Position numbers and translations under genes: made by a program. The notes under the pieces are model-generated. The model was not told the DNA's origin. It ran no database searches and worked only from the letters and a program-made list of their open reading frames with translations. Below, piece by piece: positions 6,683-16,067 of a stretch of DNA of 64,000 bases. Position 1 is the stretch's first letter; each line of letters opens with the position of its first letter. The stretch is from Herbaspirillum sp. LeCh32-8 (GTDB taxonomy: Bacteria; Pseudomonadota; Gammaproteobacteria; Burkholderiales; Burkholderiaceae_D). The stretch is taken from positions 1-64,000 of the forward strand of contig NZ_JAGIPZ010000013.1 of NCBI RefSeq assembly GCF_017814915.1. The letters run 5' to 3'.

Positions 6683-8959
6683 TTAGAAGGTATCGTTCGT
6701 GGAGCTGTCAGGCAGATTCACGTTCTGGTAGCCGGGCACGCTGCTCTTGATCGCTTCCAGCGGGTTGGAGCCGATCTTGGAGAAACCCGTGAGTTCCAGC
6801 TGGAAGAAGAAGCCCGTGGATGCCTTGGTCGACGAGGTCGGAATACGCTGGGCAACCAGGCGGAAGACCCAGCAATCGGCCTTGTACTCCATGCCCGCCA
6901 GGCCCTCGGCCACGGTGCGGTCAGGCAGCGAGTAGTTGATGCGACCGACAGCATACCAGCGCTGCGACACGGGCCACTGGCCGGAAATGTCGATCTGGCG
7001 AATCGGGTCGATCAATCCGGTCGACGGATTGACGTAGGTGCGGTCCAGGCGATATTGCAGGTTCAGCACGCGCTTGGGCGCCGGCTGCCAACGCACGCCG
7101 AACGTCGAGCGCACCATCTGGCGCAGCGTTTCGCTGTATTGCACCGTGTTGTCGGTGGAGAATTCCTTGGAAATCTGCCCACCCAGCGCCAGCAGCAGGT
7201 CGGACTTGCTGCCCAGCGTCGTCGTGGTGGTGCCGGCGATGGCTACGCGCGGATCGGAGAAATAGAAGCGCTGCGCCACGGCAGCTCGCAGACGTTCCAG
7301 GCCGTTCTCTTCGATCAGGCGCGACGTCACTGCGGCAGTCAGCTGGTTGGCGTCGCTGATGCGGTCGTGGCCGACGAACCGATTCTCGCTGAATGCCTGG
7401 GCGAAATTGAAGTCCGCCAGGCCGGAGTCGAAGTTGGGCAGCTGCGACTGGTCACGATAGGGCGTGCGCACGTAGAACAGGCGCGGCTCCAGCGTTTGGG
7501 TCATGCTTCGGCCCAGCAGCGTGGACTCGCGCTCGAAGATCAGGCCGGAATCAAGCGACATCGTCGGCACGGTGCGCGTGAAATTCGTCGGCTGCCCGGC
7601 CGAGACATTGTTGAGGCGATAACTGGTCGCATCCAGCGTGACCTTGGGCGTAATGAAATAACCGGGGCGCACGATGGGATACGCCACGGATTGGGTGATA
7701 TATCCGCGATCCCCGCCGACCAACTCGCCGCTGGAGAAGCGCGTGAAGTCCGCCACCGTGGTGAAGTCGAATCCACCCAGATCAAGACGGCTGCCGTTGA
7801 ACACGAGTTGCGGTACCCGGTCGTAGGGCTTGGTGATCGGGTTGTTGACATCTTGCAGCAGCTGGTACTTCGACACGTGCCCGTACAAACTCCAGTAGGT
7901 GCTGGAGTAAGTCAGCGAGACGTCACGCGTCAGCAGACGCTGCGTACTACCCGTGATGGAATGCGCGAAATCAGATGCGTAGTCGTTGTCGGACGCCTTG
8001 TTCACGTTCCACGCCAGTTCCAGCTGAGGCAACAACTTTTGCTTGTGGATGGACGACAAGGAATAACGTCCGGTCCCCGTCAACTGATCCTGAATGCCTT
8101 CGACATAGGTGGTGCCGGAATACGTCTCGCCCAGATAACGCGTCTCCGCCCCCATCTGCAGGCCGCGACGCGCGATGTACTTGGGCACCAGCGTGAGATC
8201 GTAATTGGGCGCCAGGTTGAAGTAGTAAGGCACGGCGATTTCGGCGCCGCCGGTGCTGGTCGCGCCGATGGTGGGCGGCAGCACGCCGGACTTGCGCTCG
8301 CCCGACAACGGGAACGTCATCCACGGCGAGCCCAGGATCGGCACGTCCTTGAAATACAGCAGGCCGCCATGCACGGTACCAACGTCGCGCCCGGTATCGA
8401 GATCGAGCGTGTTGGCCCGCAGATACCAGTCCGGGTCGGTCGCTTCGCAGGTGCTGTAGGTGCCTTGCTGCACCTGGGCCTGGTCGTCCGAGAGGAAATT
8501 GATGCGGTCGGCCTTGCCACGGCCGCCGACCTTGCCGATCAGATACGTCGGCTGGGTGACATAGCCCTCGCCGGTGCCCATGTTCATCTCGGCATGGTCG
8601 CCGGTGTATTGGTCCTGCAGGCGCTTCATCCAGACGTGACCGGTAGCTTCGACTTCGTCCTGGATGATGCGGTATTCGGCCTTGTCCGCCTTGATGGTGG
8701 TGTGGCCCTTGACCACTTCGACGTCGCGATCGAGGTTGACTTGGCGATCGGGTCGACCGGTCATCTGCTCGGCGCTGACGTTGACCGGCGCGTCCTTGTC
8801 GTCGGCCGGAGCCGCCGCCGGGGCCGGCATCGTCATCTGCGCGTGGACGGTCAGCGGCAGCAGGCTGGAAGCCGAGGCCACCGCCATTGCCGACGAAAAC
8901 AGACGCGCCAGCCGCCAGTTGACAGTGCGTTCAGAAAGAGACTTGGAAAACCGGATCAT
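6683..8959 (-). CDS. lptD: LPS-assembly outer-membrane protein LptD
   Basis: 758 aa. A signal peptide ends near VHAQ (41). An N-terminal OstA/LptA-like beta-jellyroll (about 55-200) precedes a large beta-barrel. With LptE it inserts LPS into the outer leaflet. Only two cysteines are present, one after the jellyroll (TYSTCEATD) and one near the C-terminus (KADCWVF), versus four in E. coli, so at most one interdomain disulfide can form. The start at 8959 precedes the signal peptide; the frame is open further upstream but lacks coding character. It is first in the lptD-surA-pdxA-rsmA operon. Confidence 0.96.
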   Translation of the reverse strand: MIRFSKSLSERTVNWRLARLFSSAMAVASASSLLPLTVHAQMTMPAPAAAPADDKDAPVNVSAEQMTGRPDRQVNLDRDVEVVKGHTTIKADKAEYRIIQDEVEATGHVWMKRLQDQYTGDHAEMNMGTGEGYVTQPTYLIGKVGGRGKADRINFLSDDQAQVQQGTYSTCEATDPDWYLRANTLDLDTGRDVGTVHGGLLYFKDVPILGSPWMTFPLSGERKSGVLPPTIGATSTGGAEIAVPYYFNLAPNYDLTLVPKYIARRGLQMGAETRYLGETYSGTTYVEGIQDQLTGTGRYSLSSIHKQKLLPQLELAWNVNKASDNDYASDFAHSITGSTQRLLTRDVSLTYSSTYWSLYGHVSKYQLLQDVNNPITKPYDRVPQLVFNGSRLDLGGFDFTTVADFTRFSSGELVGGDRGYITQSVAYPIVRPGYFITPKVTLDATSYRLNNVSAGQPTNFTRTVPTMSLDSGLIFERESTLLGRSMTQTLEPRLFYVRTPYRDQSQLPNFDSGLADFNFAQAFSENRFVGHDRISDANQLTAAVTSRLIEENGLERLRAAVAQRFYFSDPRVAIAGTTTTTLGSKSDLLLALGGQISKEFSTDNTVQYSETLRQMVRSTFGVRWQPAPKRVLNLQYRLDRTYVNPSTGLIDPIRQIDISGQWPVSQRWYAVGRINYSLPDRTVAEGLAGMEYKADCWVFRLVAQRIPTSSTKASTGFFFQLELTGFSKIGSNPLEAIKSSVPGYQNVNLPDSSTNDTF

Positions 8960-9010
8960 GAAAAGAGTGGCAAGACACCGTGCAGGCGGATTTTTTGAAT
9001 TTAATCCCTT

Positions 9011-9041
9011 ATTATATGGGAACTCATACACGTCAAACGAA
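9011..9041 (-). promoter_or_regulatory. Promoter-like sequence for lptD
   Basis: On the minus strand a perfect TATAAT follows a TTGACG after about 14 bases, or a shifted GTTTGA after 16. Sequence quality is high but the spacing of the best pair is short. It lies about 55-80 bases upstream of lptD, in the divergent lptD/amgK spacer. Confidence 0.4.
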
Positions 9042-9056
9042 TTCCTCAGATAGTTC

Positions 9057-10088
9057 ATGTCTTCATCTAGTTCTGCCCCTGATCTCCGCCTGTCCGAACT
9101 GCAAGCCTGGCTCGACACCCTCGCCGACACTCCGGTGCTCTCCTCCACCCTGCGCCCGGCCTCGGCCGACGCCAGCTTCCGCCGGTATTTCCGGGTGGAT
9201 ACGAAAGACGGCGGCACCGCCATCGCGATGGACGCGCCGCCGCCGCAGGAAGATGTCCGCCCCTTCGTCAAGGTGGCCGGCCTGTTCGGCGCCACCGGCG
9301 TCACCGTGCCGAAAGTCCTGGCACAGGACGCAGAGCGCGGCTTCCTGCTGCTCACCGACCTGGGTTCGACCACCTACCTGAACCAGCTCACGGCCGACAG
9401 CGCGCACAAACTATACATGGATGCGATCGAGGCCTTGGTACTTTTACAAGCGCAAAGCAAGCCCGACGCCCTGCCCGAATACGATCGCGCGCTGCTGCTG
9501 CGCGAGCTGGAGCTGTTTCGCGAGTGGTATGTCGGCAAACATCTGGGCGTGACGCTGACCGACGAGCAGAACGCCGTACTGACCAAGACCTTCGACGCCA
9601 TCCTGGCCAACAACCTGGCCCAGCCGCAGGTCTACGTTCATCGCGACTACCATTCCCGCAACCTGATGGTGCTGCCCACCGGCAACCCGGGCATCCTGGA
9701 CTTCCAGGACGCGGTCTACGGCCCGGTCACCTACGACCTGGTCTCGCTGCTGCGCGACGCCTACATCCAGTGGGATGAGGAACTGGTGCTGGACTGGGCG
9801 ATCCGCTACTGGGAAAAGGCGCGCCGCGCCGGCCTGCCGGTGGCGCCCGACATCGACAGCTTCTACCGCGACTTCGAATGGATGGGCCTGCAGCGCCACC
9901 TCAAGGTGCTGGGCATCTTCGCCCGCCTGTACCACCGCGACGGCAAGGACGGCTACCTGAAGGACATGCCGCTGGTGATGGAATACACCCTCAAGACCGC
10001 GCGCCGCTACGTCGCCTTCACGCCGCTGGTGCGCCTGATCGAGAAGCTCGAGCAAGAACACGCGCCCAAGTTCGGCTACACCTTCTGA
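9057..10088 (+). CDS. amgK: Anomeric N-acetylmuramate/N-acetylglucosamine kinase (aminoglycoside phosphotransferase family)
   Basis: 343 aa. The kinase-like fold shows the catalytic loop VHRDYHSRNLM and metal-binding LDFQDA. Generic APH-family annotation would suggest drug resistance, but the next gene is a MurU-like nucleotidyltransferase 11 bases downstream and lptD is divergent upstream, the arrangement of amgK-murU in Pseudomonas. The inferred role is therefore phosphorylation of MurNAc/GlcNAc at the anomeric position in the peptidoglycan recycling route that bypasses de novo, fosfomycin-sensitive UDP-MurNAc synthesis. Confidence 0.85.
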   Translation: MSSSSSAPDLRLSELQAWLDTLADTPVLSSTLRPASADASFRRYFRVDTKDGGTAIAMDAPPPQEDVRPFVKVAGLFGATGVTVPKVLAQDAERGFLLLTDLGSTTYLNQLTADSAHKLYMDAIEALVLLQAQSKPDALPEYDRALLLRELELFREWYVGKHLGVTLTDEQNAVLTKTFDAILANNLAQPQVYVHRDYHSRNLMVLPTGNPGILDFQDAVYGPVTYDLVSLLRDAYIQWDEELVLDWAIRYWEKARRAGLPVAPDIDSFYRDFEWMGLQRHLKVLGIFARLYHRDGKDGYLKDMPLVMEYTLKTARRYVAFTPLVRLIEKLEQEHAPKFGYTF

Positions 10089-10099
10089 GGAGCCGCGCG

Positions 10100-10792
10100 A
10101 TGAAAGCCATGATCTTTGCAGCCGGCCGCGGCGAGCGCATGCGCCCGCTGACCGACGACTGTCCCAAGCCGCTGCTGAAAGTGCGCGGCCGCCCGCTGAT
10201 CGTGTGGCAGATCCTGTCGCTGGTGCGCGCCGGCATCACCGAGATCGTGATCAACCACGCCCACCTCGGCCACATGATCGAAGAAGCGCTGGGCGACGGC
10301 AGCAAGTTCGGCGCGCAGCTGATGTACTCGCCCGAAGGCATCGCGCTGGAAACCGCCGGCGGCATCGCAAAAGCGCGCCACCTGCTGGGCGAGGAACCGT
10401 TCGTGGCCGTCTCCGGCGACGTCTACTGCCCGAACTTCGACTATGAGCAGGTCAAGACCGTGCTGGAAGACGAAGACCCCTGGGGCAACCCGCTGGCGCT
10501 GGACAAGCGCGACGTCGCCTGGATCTGGCTGGTCAAGAATCCATCCTTCCACCCCGAGGGCGATTTTGCGCTCAACAACTTTTCCATCGCCAATGAAGGC
10601 GAGAAGAAACTGACCTTCGCCAACATCGGCGTCTACCGCCCGCAAATGTTCGACGCCATCACGCCCGGCGAACACGCCAAGCTCGGCCCGCTGCTGCGCG
10701 AATACGCCGCGCGTGGCCAGGTCGGCGGCGACGTCTATCGCGGCGACTGGCACAACGTCGGCACCATCGATCAACTGCAAGCATTGACCTGA
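10100..10792 (+). CDS. murU: N-acetylmuramate alpha-1-phosphate uridylyltransferase
   Basis: 230 aa. The N-terminus MIFAAGRGERMRPLT is the nucleotide-binding signature of sugar-phosphate nucleotidyltransferases, followed by CPKPLL, the VSGDVY metal-binding region, and a late GDWHNVGT motif. The short length without a C-terminal acyltransferase fits MurU, which makes UDP-MurNAc from MurNAc-1-P. It is coupled with amgK (11-base gap, AGGAG upstream of ATG) and followed after 13 bases by pepP. Confidence 0.87.
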   Translation: MKAMIFAAGRGERMRPLTDDCPKPLLKVRGRPLIVWQILSLVRAGITEIVINHAHLGHMIEEALGDGSKFGAQLMYSPEGIALETAGGIAKARHLLGEEPFVAVSGDVYCPNFDYEQVKTVLEDEDPWGNPLALDKRDVAWIWLVKNPSFHPEGDFALNNFSIANEGEKKLTFANIGVYRPQMFDAITPGEHAKLGPLLREYAARGQVGGDVYRGDWHNVGTIDQLQALT

Positions 10793-10805
10793 GGAGCGCA
10801 CGCCC

Positions 10806-12152
10806 ATGAGCTTCAACGCCACGCCCTTCGCCGCTCGCCGCGAGCGCCTGATCGCCGCCATGCAAAAAGCCGGCGGCGGGGTCGCCATCATCCCGACCGC
10901 GCCGGAAGTCATGCGCAACCGCGATGCCGACTATCCCTACCGCCACGACAGCTACTTCTACTACCTGTCCGGCTTCACAGAGCCGGAGGCGGTGATCGTG
11001 CTGATCGCCGGGCGGGAGAACCGCAGCATCCTGTTCTGCCGCGACAAGAACCTGGAGCGCGAGATCTGGGACGGCTACCGCTTCGGCCCGCAAGCCGCGC
11101 AGCAGCAATTCGCCTTCGATGCCGCGCACCCGATCGAAGAACTCGATAAAAGCATGCCCGCGCTGCTGGCCGACGCGCCCGCGGTGTACTACGCGCTGGG
11201 CCACGACGACAAGCGCGACGCCCAGCTGCAACGCTGGATGCAAGGCGTGCGCGCGCTGTCGCGCAGCGGCGTGGCCGCGCCCGGCTCGGTGGTCGACGTC
11301 AGCGTGCTGCTGGACGACATGCGCCTGTTCAAGGACGCCTTCGAGATCGACCTGATGAAGCGCGCCGGCGTGATCTCCGCCGAGGCGCATTGCCGCGCCA
11401 TGCGCATCTCGCGCCCCGGCCTGCGCGAATATCATCTGGAGGCGGAGCTGCTGCATGAGTTCCGCCGCAACGGCTCGCAATTCCCGGCCTACGGCTCCAT
11501 CGTCGCCACCGGCGCCAACTCCTGCGTGCTGCACTACCGCGCCGCCGACGCCGAACTGAAGGACGGCGACCTGGTGCTGATAGACGCCGGCTGCGAACTG
11601 GACGGCTACGCCTCCGACATCACCCGCACCTTCCCGGCCAACGGCAAGTTCAGCGGGCCGCAGCGCGCGCTGTACGAGATCGTGCTGGCCGCGCAAAACG
11701 CGGCGGTGGCCGAGACCGCCCCGGGCAAGCGCTTCATGGACGGCCACGACGCCGCCGTGCGCGTGCTGGCGCAAGGCATGCTGGACACCGGCCTGCTCGA
11801 CAAGAACAAGGTCGGCTCGCTGCAGGACGTGATCGAGAAAGGCGACTACCGCCAGTTCTACATGCACCGCACGGGCCACTGGCTGGGCATGGATGTGCAT
11901 GACGTCGGCGACTACCGCGACCCGGCGACGGCCGACGGCAGCAAGCCATGGCGCACGCTGCAGCCGGGCATGGTGCTGACGGTCGAACCGGGCATCTATG
12001 TGCGTCCGGGCGAAGGCGTGCCGGAGCAATACTGGAACATCGGCATCCGCATCGAGGACGACGCCCACGTCACCCCGACCGGTTGCGAGCTGCTGACCAC
12101 CGGCGTTCCCAGCAAGGCCGACGACATCGAAGCGCTGATGCGCCAGGGCTGA
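10806..12152 (+). CDS. pepP: Xaa-Pro aminopeptidase (aminopeptidase P)
   Basis: 448 aa. An N-terminal AMP_N creatinase-like domain is followed by the pita-bread M24 catalytic domain. Metal ligands are visible in IDAGCELDGYASDITRTF (two Asp), TGHWLGMDVHDVG (His), TVEPGIYV (Glu) and IRIEDDAHVT (Glu). It removes N-terminal residues preceding proline. It is 13 bases downstream of murU, so probably co-transcribed; pepP followed by a ubiH-type gene is a conserved proteobacterial arrangement. Confidence 0.95.
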   Translation: MSFNATPFAARRERLIAAMQKAGGGVAIIPTAPEVMRNRDADYPYRHDSYFYYLSGFTEPEAVIVLIAGRENRSILFCRDKNLEREIWDGYRFGPQAAQQQFAFDAAHPIEELDKSMPALLADAPAVYYALGHDDKRDAQLQRWMQGVRALSRSGVAAPGSVVDVSVLLDDMRLFKDAFEIDLMKRAGVISAEAHCRAMRISRPGLREYHLEAELLHEFRRNGSQFPAYGSIVATGANSCVLHYRAADAELKDGDLVLIDAGCELDGYASDITRTFPANGKFSGPQRALYEIVLAAQNAAVAETAPGKRFMDGHDAAVRVLAQGMLDTGLLDKNKVGSLQDVIEKGDYRQFYMHRTGHWLGMDVHDVGDYRDPATADGSKPWRTLQPGMVLTVEPGIYVRPGEGVPEQYWNIGIRIEDDAHVTPTGCELLTTGVPSKADDIEALMRQG

Positions 12153-12256
12153 GCGCCCCACTTCCTCTCCCATCGGCGATGCATGCGCGGGATCAATTCC
12201 CGCGCATGCCGCTCCGCTACAATGGCGGCTTGTTTCCTTTCCTGCACCTGCGCACC

Positions 12257-13405
12257 ATGAATTCCGTCGACTTCGACCTCATCATCTGCGGCGGCGGCCC
12301 CGTCGGCCAAAGCGTCGCCGGCCTGCTGGCGCAGCGCGGCCGCACTGCCGCGCGCATCGCGCTGGTCGACATGAAGACGCCGGAGCAGGCCGCGCAGGAT
12401 CCGCGCACCATCGCACTGTCCTACGGCAGCCGCCAGATCCTGGCGGAGCTGGGCGCCTGGGACGCCGTGGAAAAGCGCGCCACCGCCATCGAACAAATCC
12501 ATGTCTCGCGCCGCGGCCACTTCGGCCGCACGCTGCTGGACCGCAAGGACTACCAACTGCCGGCGCTGGGCTACGTGGCCCGCTACGGCGACGTCAACCA
12601 GGCGCTGGTCAACGCCACTGCCGCGATGGGTCTGTCCTTCCTGCGCCCCGCCGAAGTGGCGGCGCTGGCCGAGGAGGAAGACCACGTCGCGGTCTCGCTG
12701 CAGGACGGCCGCGTGCTGCGCGCCACGCTGGCCATCCAGGCCGAAGGCGGCCTGTTCGGGGAACAGAAGCAAAAGAATGTGCAGCGTGACTATCAGCAAC
12801 TGGGCCTGATCGCCCACGTCCACGCCGACCAGGCCATCGCCCATCGCGCCTTCGAGCGCTTCACTGACGAAGGCCCGCTGGCCCTGCTACCGCAGGACGA
12901 TGGCTATGCGCTGGTGTGGTGCGTGCGCCCGGCCACCGGCGAGGCCTTGCTGGCGCTGGACGACGCCGCTTTCCTGGCCGCGCTGAGCCAGGCCTTCGGC
13001 CAGCGTGTGGGCTGCTTTACCCGCGTCAGCCCGCGCCTGTCCTACCCGCTCGGCCTGACTGCCGGCCCCGGCCAGACGCGCCGCGTGGTGGCCATCGGCA
13101 ATGCCGCGCAAACCCTGCATCCTGTCGCCGGCCAGGGCATGAACCTCGGCCTGCGCGACGCCCGCGTGCTGGCCGACGTGCTGGCGCGCGACCTGTCGCC
13201 GCAGGCGCTGCAAGCCTTCGAACGCCAGCGCGGCGGCGACCGCGGCCTGACCATCCGCCTGACCGACCTGATGGCGCGCGTATTCGCCGGCTCGGCGCAA
13301 GGCTCGCCGTTGCAGACGGCGCTGGGTCTGTCGCTGGGTGCCATCGACCTGCTGCCGACGGCGCGCGACCTGCTGGCCGAGCAGATGATGTTCGGTCGCC
13401 GCTGA
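12257..13405 (+). CDS. ubiH: UbiH/UbiF/COQ6-family FAD-dependent hydroxylase
   Basis: 382 aa. It shows the FAD-binding GGGPVGQSVAGLL motif near the N-terminus, the DPRTIALSYGS segment and the GNAAQTLHPVAGQGMNLG motif characteristic of ubiquinone-ring hydroxylases. The start at 12257 gives a normal N-terminus (MNSVDFDLIICGG); the longer open frame upstream is not coding-like. It lies 104 bases after pepP, as ubiH does in many proteobacteria. Which ring position it hydroxylates cannot be decided from sequence alone. Confidence 0.85.
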   Translation: MNSVDFDLIICGGGPVGQSVAGLLAQRGRTAARIALVDMKTPEQAAQDPRTIALSYGSRQILAELGAWDAVEKRATAIEQIHVSRRGHFGRTLLDRKDYQLPALGYVARYGDVNQALVNATAAMGLSFLRPAEVAALAEEEDHVAVSLQDGRVLRATLAIQAEGGLFGEQKQKNVQRDYQQLGLIAHVHADQAIAHRAFERFTDEGPLALLPQDDGYALVWCVRPATGEALLALDDAAFLAALSQAFGQRVGCFTRVSPRLSYPLGLTAGPGQTRRVVAIGNAAQTLHPVAGQGMNLGLRDARVLADVLARDLSPQALQAFERQRGGDRGLTIRLTDLMARVFAGSAQGSPLQTALGLSLGAIDLLPTARDLLAEQMMFGRR

Positions 13406-13513
13406 CCCGCCCTGATTCCTGCGAATCCGCCGCCGGATACCGCGCCGGAGCGCGCCGTGAGACAATGCGGCCATCGCGGCCCGAGCCGCTCCAACACAGC
13501 CTTTTTCTTTACC

Positions 13514-14161
13514 ATGAAACAAGATCCGCGCTTCAAGAACCTGTTCATCCTCGATCACCCGCTGATCCAGCACAAGCTCACGCACATGCGCGACAAGCGC
13601 ACTTCCACCCGCACGTTCCGCGACTTGCTGCGCGAAATCACGCTGCTGATGGGCTATGAAATCACGCGCGACCTGCCGCTGACCACCGAGAGTATCGAGA
13701 CGCCGCTGGTGACCTACGACGCCCCCGTGATCGCCGGCAAGAAGCTGGCCATCGTGCCGGTGCTGCGCGCCGGCGTGGGCATGAGCGACGGCCTGCTGGA
13801 GCTGATCCCCTCGGCGCGCGTGGGCCATATCGGTGTCTACCGCGACGAGAACCACCAACCGGTGGAATACCTGGTGCGCCTGCCCGACCTGCAGGACCGC
13901 ACCATGATCCTGTGCGACCCGATGGTCGCCACCGGCAACTCCGCCGTGTATGCCGTCGACGCGCTGAAAAAGCGCGGTGTGCCGGCGGCCAACATCGTCT
14001 TCGTGGCGCTGGTCGCGGCGCCCGAGGGTGTGCAGGTGTTCGCCGATGCTCACCCGGACGTCAAGCTGTATGTGGCGTCGCTCGATTCGCACCTGGACAG
14101 CCACGCCTACATCGTGCCCGGCCTGGGCGACGCCGGCGACCGCATCTTCGGCACCAAGTAA
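13514..14161 (+). CDS. upp: Uracil phosphoribosyltransferase
   Basis: 215 aa. The PRPP-binding loop [13 protein letters not shown] and the C-terminal uracil-binding [11 protein letters not shown] are clear. It converts uracil and PRPP to UMP in pyrimidine salvage. The start at 13514 gives the usual length; the frame extends 19 codons upstream without an RBS. It is probably transcribed alone and ends at the bidirectional terminator at 14198-14227. Confidence 0.97.
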   Translation: MKQDPRFKNLFILDHPLIQHKLTHMRDKRTSTRTFRDLLREITLLMGYEITRDLPLTTESIETPLVTYDAPVIAGKKLAIVPVLRAGVGMSDGLLELIPSARVGHIGVYRDENHQPVEYLVRLPDLQDRTMILCDPMVATGNSAVYAVDALKKRGVPAANIVFVALVAAPEGVQVFADAHPDVKLYVASLDSHLDSHAYIVPGLGDAGDRIFGTK

Positions 14162-14197
14162 GCCGGGGCCGGCCGGTACAAACCCGGTTGCAAGAAT

Positions 14198-14227
14198 AAA
14201 AAAAGCCGCTCCGAAGAGCGGCTTTTT
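14198..14227. terminator. Bidirectional intrinsic terminator between upp and pntB
   Basis: AAAAAGCCGCTC/GAGCGGCTTTTT with a CGAA tetraloop sits between convergent genes and can stop both. Confidence 0.9.
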
Positions 14228-14246
14228 CATTGCCTGAAAGCGCGGC

Positions 14247-15686
14247 TCAGTCCACAGCCTTGACCATGTCCTCGATGACCTTCTTGGCGTCGCCGAAAAC
14301 CATCATGGTCTTGTCCATGTAGAACAGCTCGTTGTCCAAGCCGGCATAACCGGCCGCCATCGAGCGCTTGTTCACGATCACGGTCTTGGCTTTGTAGGCC
14401 TCCAGGATCGGCATGCCGGCGATCGGCGACTTCGGATCCTTGGCCGCCGGGTTGACCACGTCGTTGGCGCCCAGCACCAGCACCACGTCGGCCTGCGCGA
14501 ACTCGCTGTTGATGTCTTCCATCTCGAACACCTGGTCGTAGGGCACCTCGGCCTCGGCCAGCAGCACGTTCATGTGACCGGGCATGCGGCCCGCCACCGG
14601 GTGGATTGCGTACTTCACGGTCACGCCGTTGTGCGTCAGCTTCTCGGTCAGCTCCTTCAGCGCGTGCTGGGCGCGCGCCACCGCCAGGCCGTAGCCGGGG
14701 ACGATGATCACGGTCTCGGCATTGCCCATCAGGAAGGCCGCGTCGTCGGCCGAGCCAGACTTGACGTTGCGCTGCTGCTGCGCACCGCCGCTGGCCGCCG
14801 CAGCCTCGCCGCCGAAGCCGCCCAAGATCACGTTGAAGAACGAACGGTTCATCGCCTTGCACATAATGTAGGACAGGATTGCGCCGGACGAACCCACCAG
14901 CGAACCGGAGATGATCAGCATCGGGTTGTTCAGCGAGAAGCCGATGCCGGCCGCGGCCCAGCCGGAGTAGCTGTTCAACATCGAGACCACCACCGGCATG
15001 TCGGCGCCGCCGATGGGGATGATGATCAGCACGCCCAGCACGAAGGCGATCGCCGCCATGATGATGAAGGGCAGCCAGCTTTGCGTGAGCACGAAGATGA
15101 TGCCGAAGCCGATCATGGCCACCGCCAGCAGCAGGTTCAGGAAGTGCTGGCCGGCGAAGTTCACCGGCGCGCCCTGGAACAAGCGGAACTTGTACTTGCC
15201 CGACAGCTTGCCGAAGGCGATCACCGAACCGGAGAAGGTGATGGCGCCCACGAACGTGCCGATGAACAATTCCACCCGGTTGCCCACCGGGATCGGCATG
15301 CCGTGGCCAGAGATACCCAGCGCCCAAGGCTCCGCCACCGCCGCCACTGCAATGCAGACGGCGGCCAGGCCGATCAGCGAGTGCATCGCCGCGACCAGCT
15401 CGGGCATCTTGGTCATCTCGACACTGCGCGCGAGGTAGGCGCCGATGCCGCCGCCCACGATCACGCCGGCGGCTACCAGGAGGTAGCCAATGTTGCTGGC
15501 AGAGTCGGCGCCGTCGCCCTTCAACTTGACGATCAGGGCCAGCGTGGTCAGCACCGCGATCACCATGCCGGCAATGCCGAAGGCGTTGCCGCGACGCGCG
15601 GTGGCCGGGTGCGACAGGCCCTTCAACGACTGGATGAAGCAGATCGAGGCGATCAGGTACAACAAGGTGACGAGGTTCATGCTCAT
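14247..15686 (-). CDS. pntB: NAD(P) transhydrogenase subunit beta
   Basis: 479 aa. The N-terminal half is a multi-helix membrane domain. The C-terminal soluble NADP(H)-binding domain shows VIIVPGYGLAVARAQH, the GRMPGHMNVLLAEA region and VLGANDVVNPAA. With PntAa and PntAb it couples proton influx to hydride transfer from NADH to NADP+. Its start codon overlaps the stop of pntAb (ATGA), so the two are translationally coupled. Confidence 0.97.
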   Translation of the reverse strand: MSMNLVTLLYLIASICFIQSLKGLSHPATARRGNAFGIAGMVIAVLTTLALIVKLKGDGADSASNIGYLLVAAGVIVGGGIGAYLARSVEMTKMPELVAAMHSLIGLAAVCIAVAAVAEPWALGISGHGMPIPVGNRVELFIGTFVGAITFSGSVIAFGKLSGKYKFRLFQGAPVNFAGQHFLNLLLAVAMIGFGIIFVLTQSWLPFIIMAAIAFVLGVLIIIPIGGADMPVVVSMLNSYSGWAAAGIGFSLNNPMLIISGSLVGSSGAILSYIMCKAMNRSFFNVILGGFGGEAAAASGGAQQQRNVKSGSADDAAFLMGNAETVIIVPGYGLAVARAQHALKELTEKLTHNGVTVKYAIHPVAGRMPGHMNVLLAEAEVPYDQVFEMEDINSEFAQADVVLVLGANDVVNPAAKDPKSPIAGMPILEAYKAKTVIVNKRSMAAGYAGLDNELFYMDKTMMVFGDAKKVIEDMVKAVD

Positions 15687-15997
15687 GCCTGTCCTCCCGT
15701 CTTGGCCTTGGGTTCTTTCTTCTTGAACATTTCCAGCATGCGCTGGGTCACCATGAAGCCGCCGAACACGTTGACCGCGGCCAGCGCCACGCCCAGGGTG
15801 CCGGCGATGCGGCCCACCGGGCCCTCGGTCAGGCCGGCGGCCAGCATGGCGCCGATGATGATGATCGCCGAGATGGCGTTGGTGACCGCCATCAGCGGCG
15901 TGTGCAGCGCCGGCGTGACGGTCCAGACCACGTGGTAACCGACGTAGATCGCCAGTACAAAGATGATCAGGTTGATGATGGTATGGCTGACTTCCAT
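15683..15997 (-). CDS. pntAb: NAD(P) transhydrogenase subunit alpha, membrane part
   Basis: 104 aa with three hydrophobic helices and the TPALHTPLMAVTNAIS signature of the membrane half of the alpha subunit. In E. coli this is fused to the NAD-binding domain as PntA; here it is a separate gene. The upstream neighbour is panD rather than pntAa, with a 70-base gap. Confidence 0.95.
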   Translation of the reverse strand: MEVSHTIINLIIFVLAIYVGYHVVWTVTPALHTPLMAVTNAISAIIIIGAMLAAGLTEGPVGRIAGTLGVALAAVNVFGGFMVTQRMLEMFKKKEPKAKTGGQA

Positions 15998-16067
15998 TTC
16001 TTGTTCCTCTCTTTATGGCGCGGCGGTGAAACCGCGGGTCAGATTCACGTCGGTCAGGTTGCGGTGG

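Noticed and set aside
9057-10088. Aminoglycoside resistance gene
   Set aside because: The APH-like fold alone would suggest it, but coupling to a MurU-like gene and position beside lptD point to cell-wall sugar kinase AmgK.
10659-12173. Minus-strand open frame (504 codons) opposite pepP
   Set aside because: Frame-shadow of pepP, whose M24 motifs and codon usage are unmistakable; the mirror product lacks any fold-like pattern.
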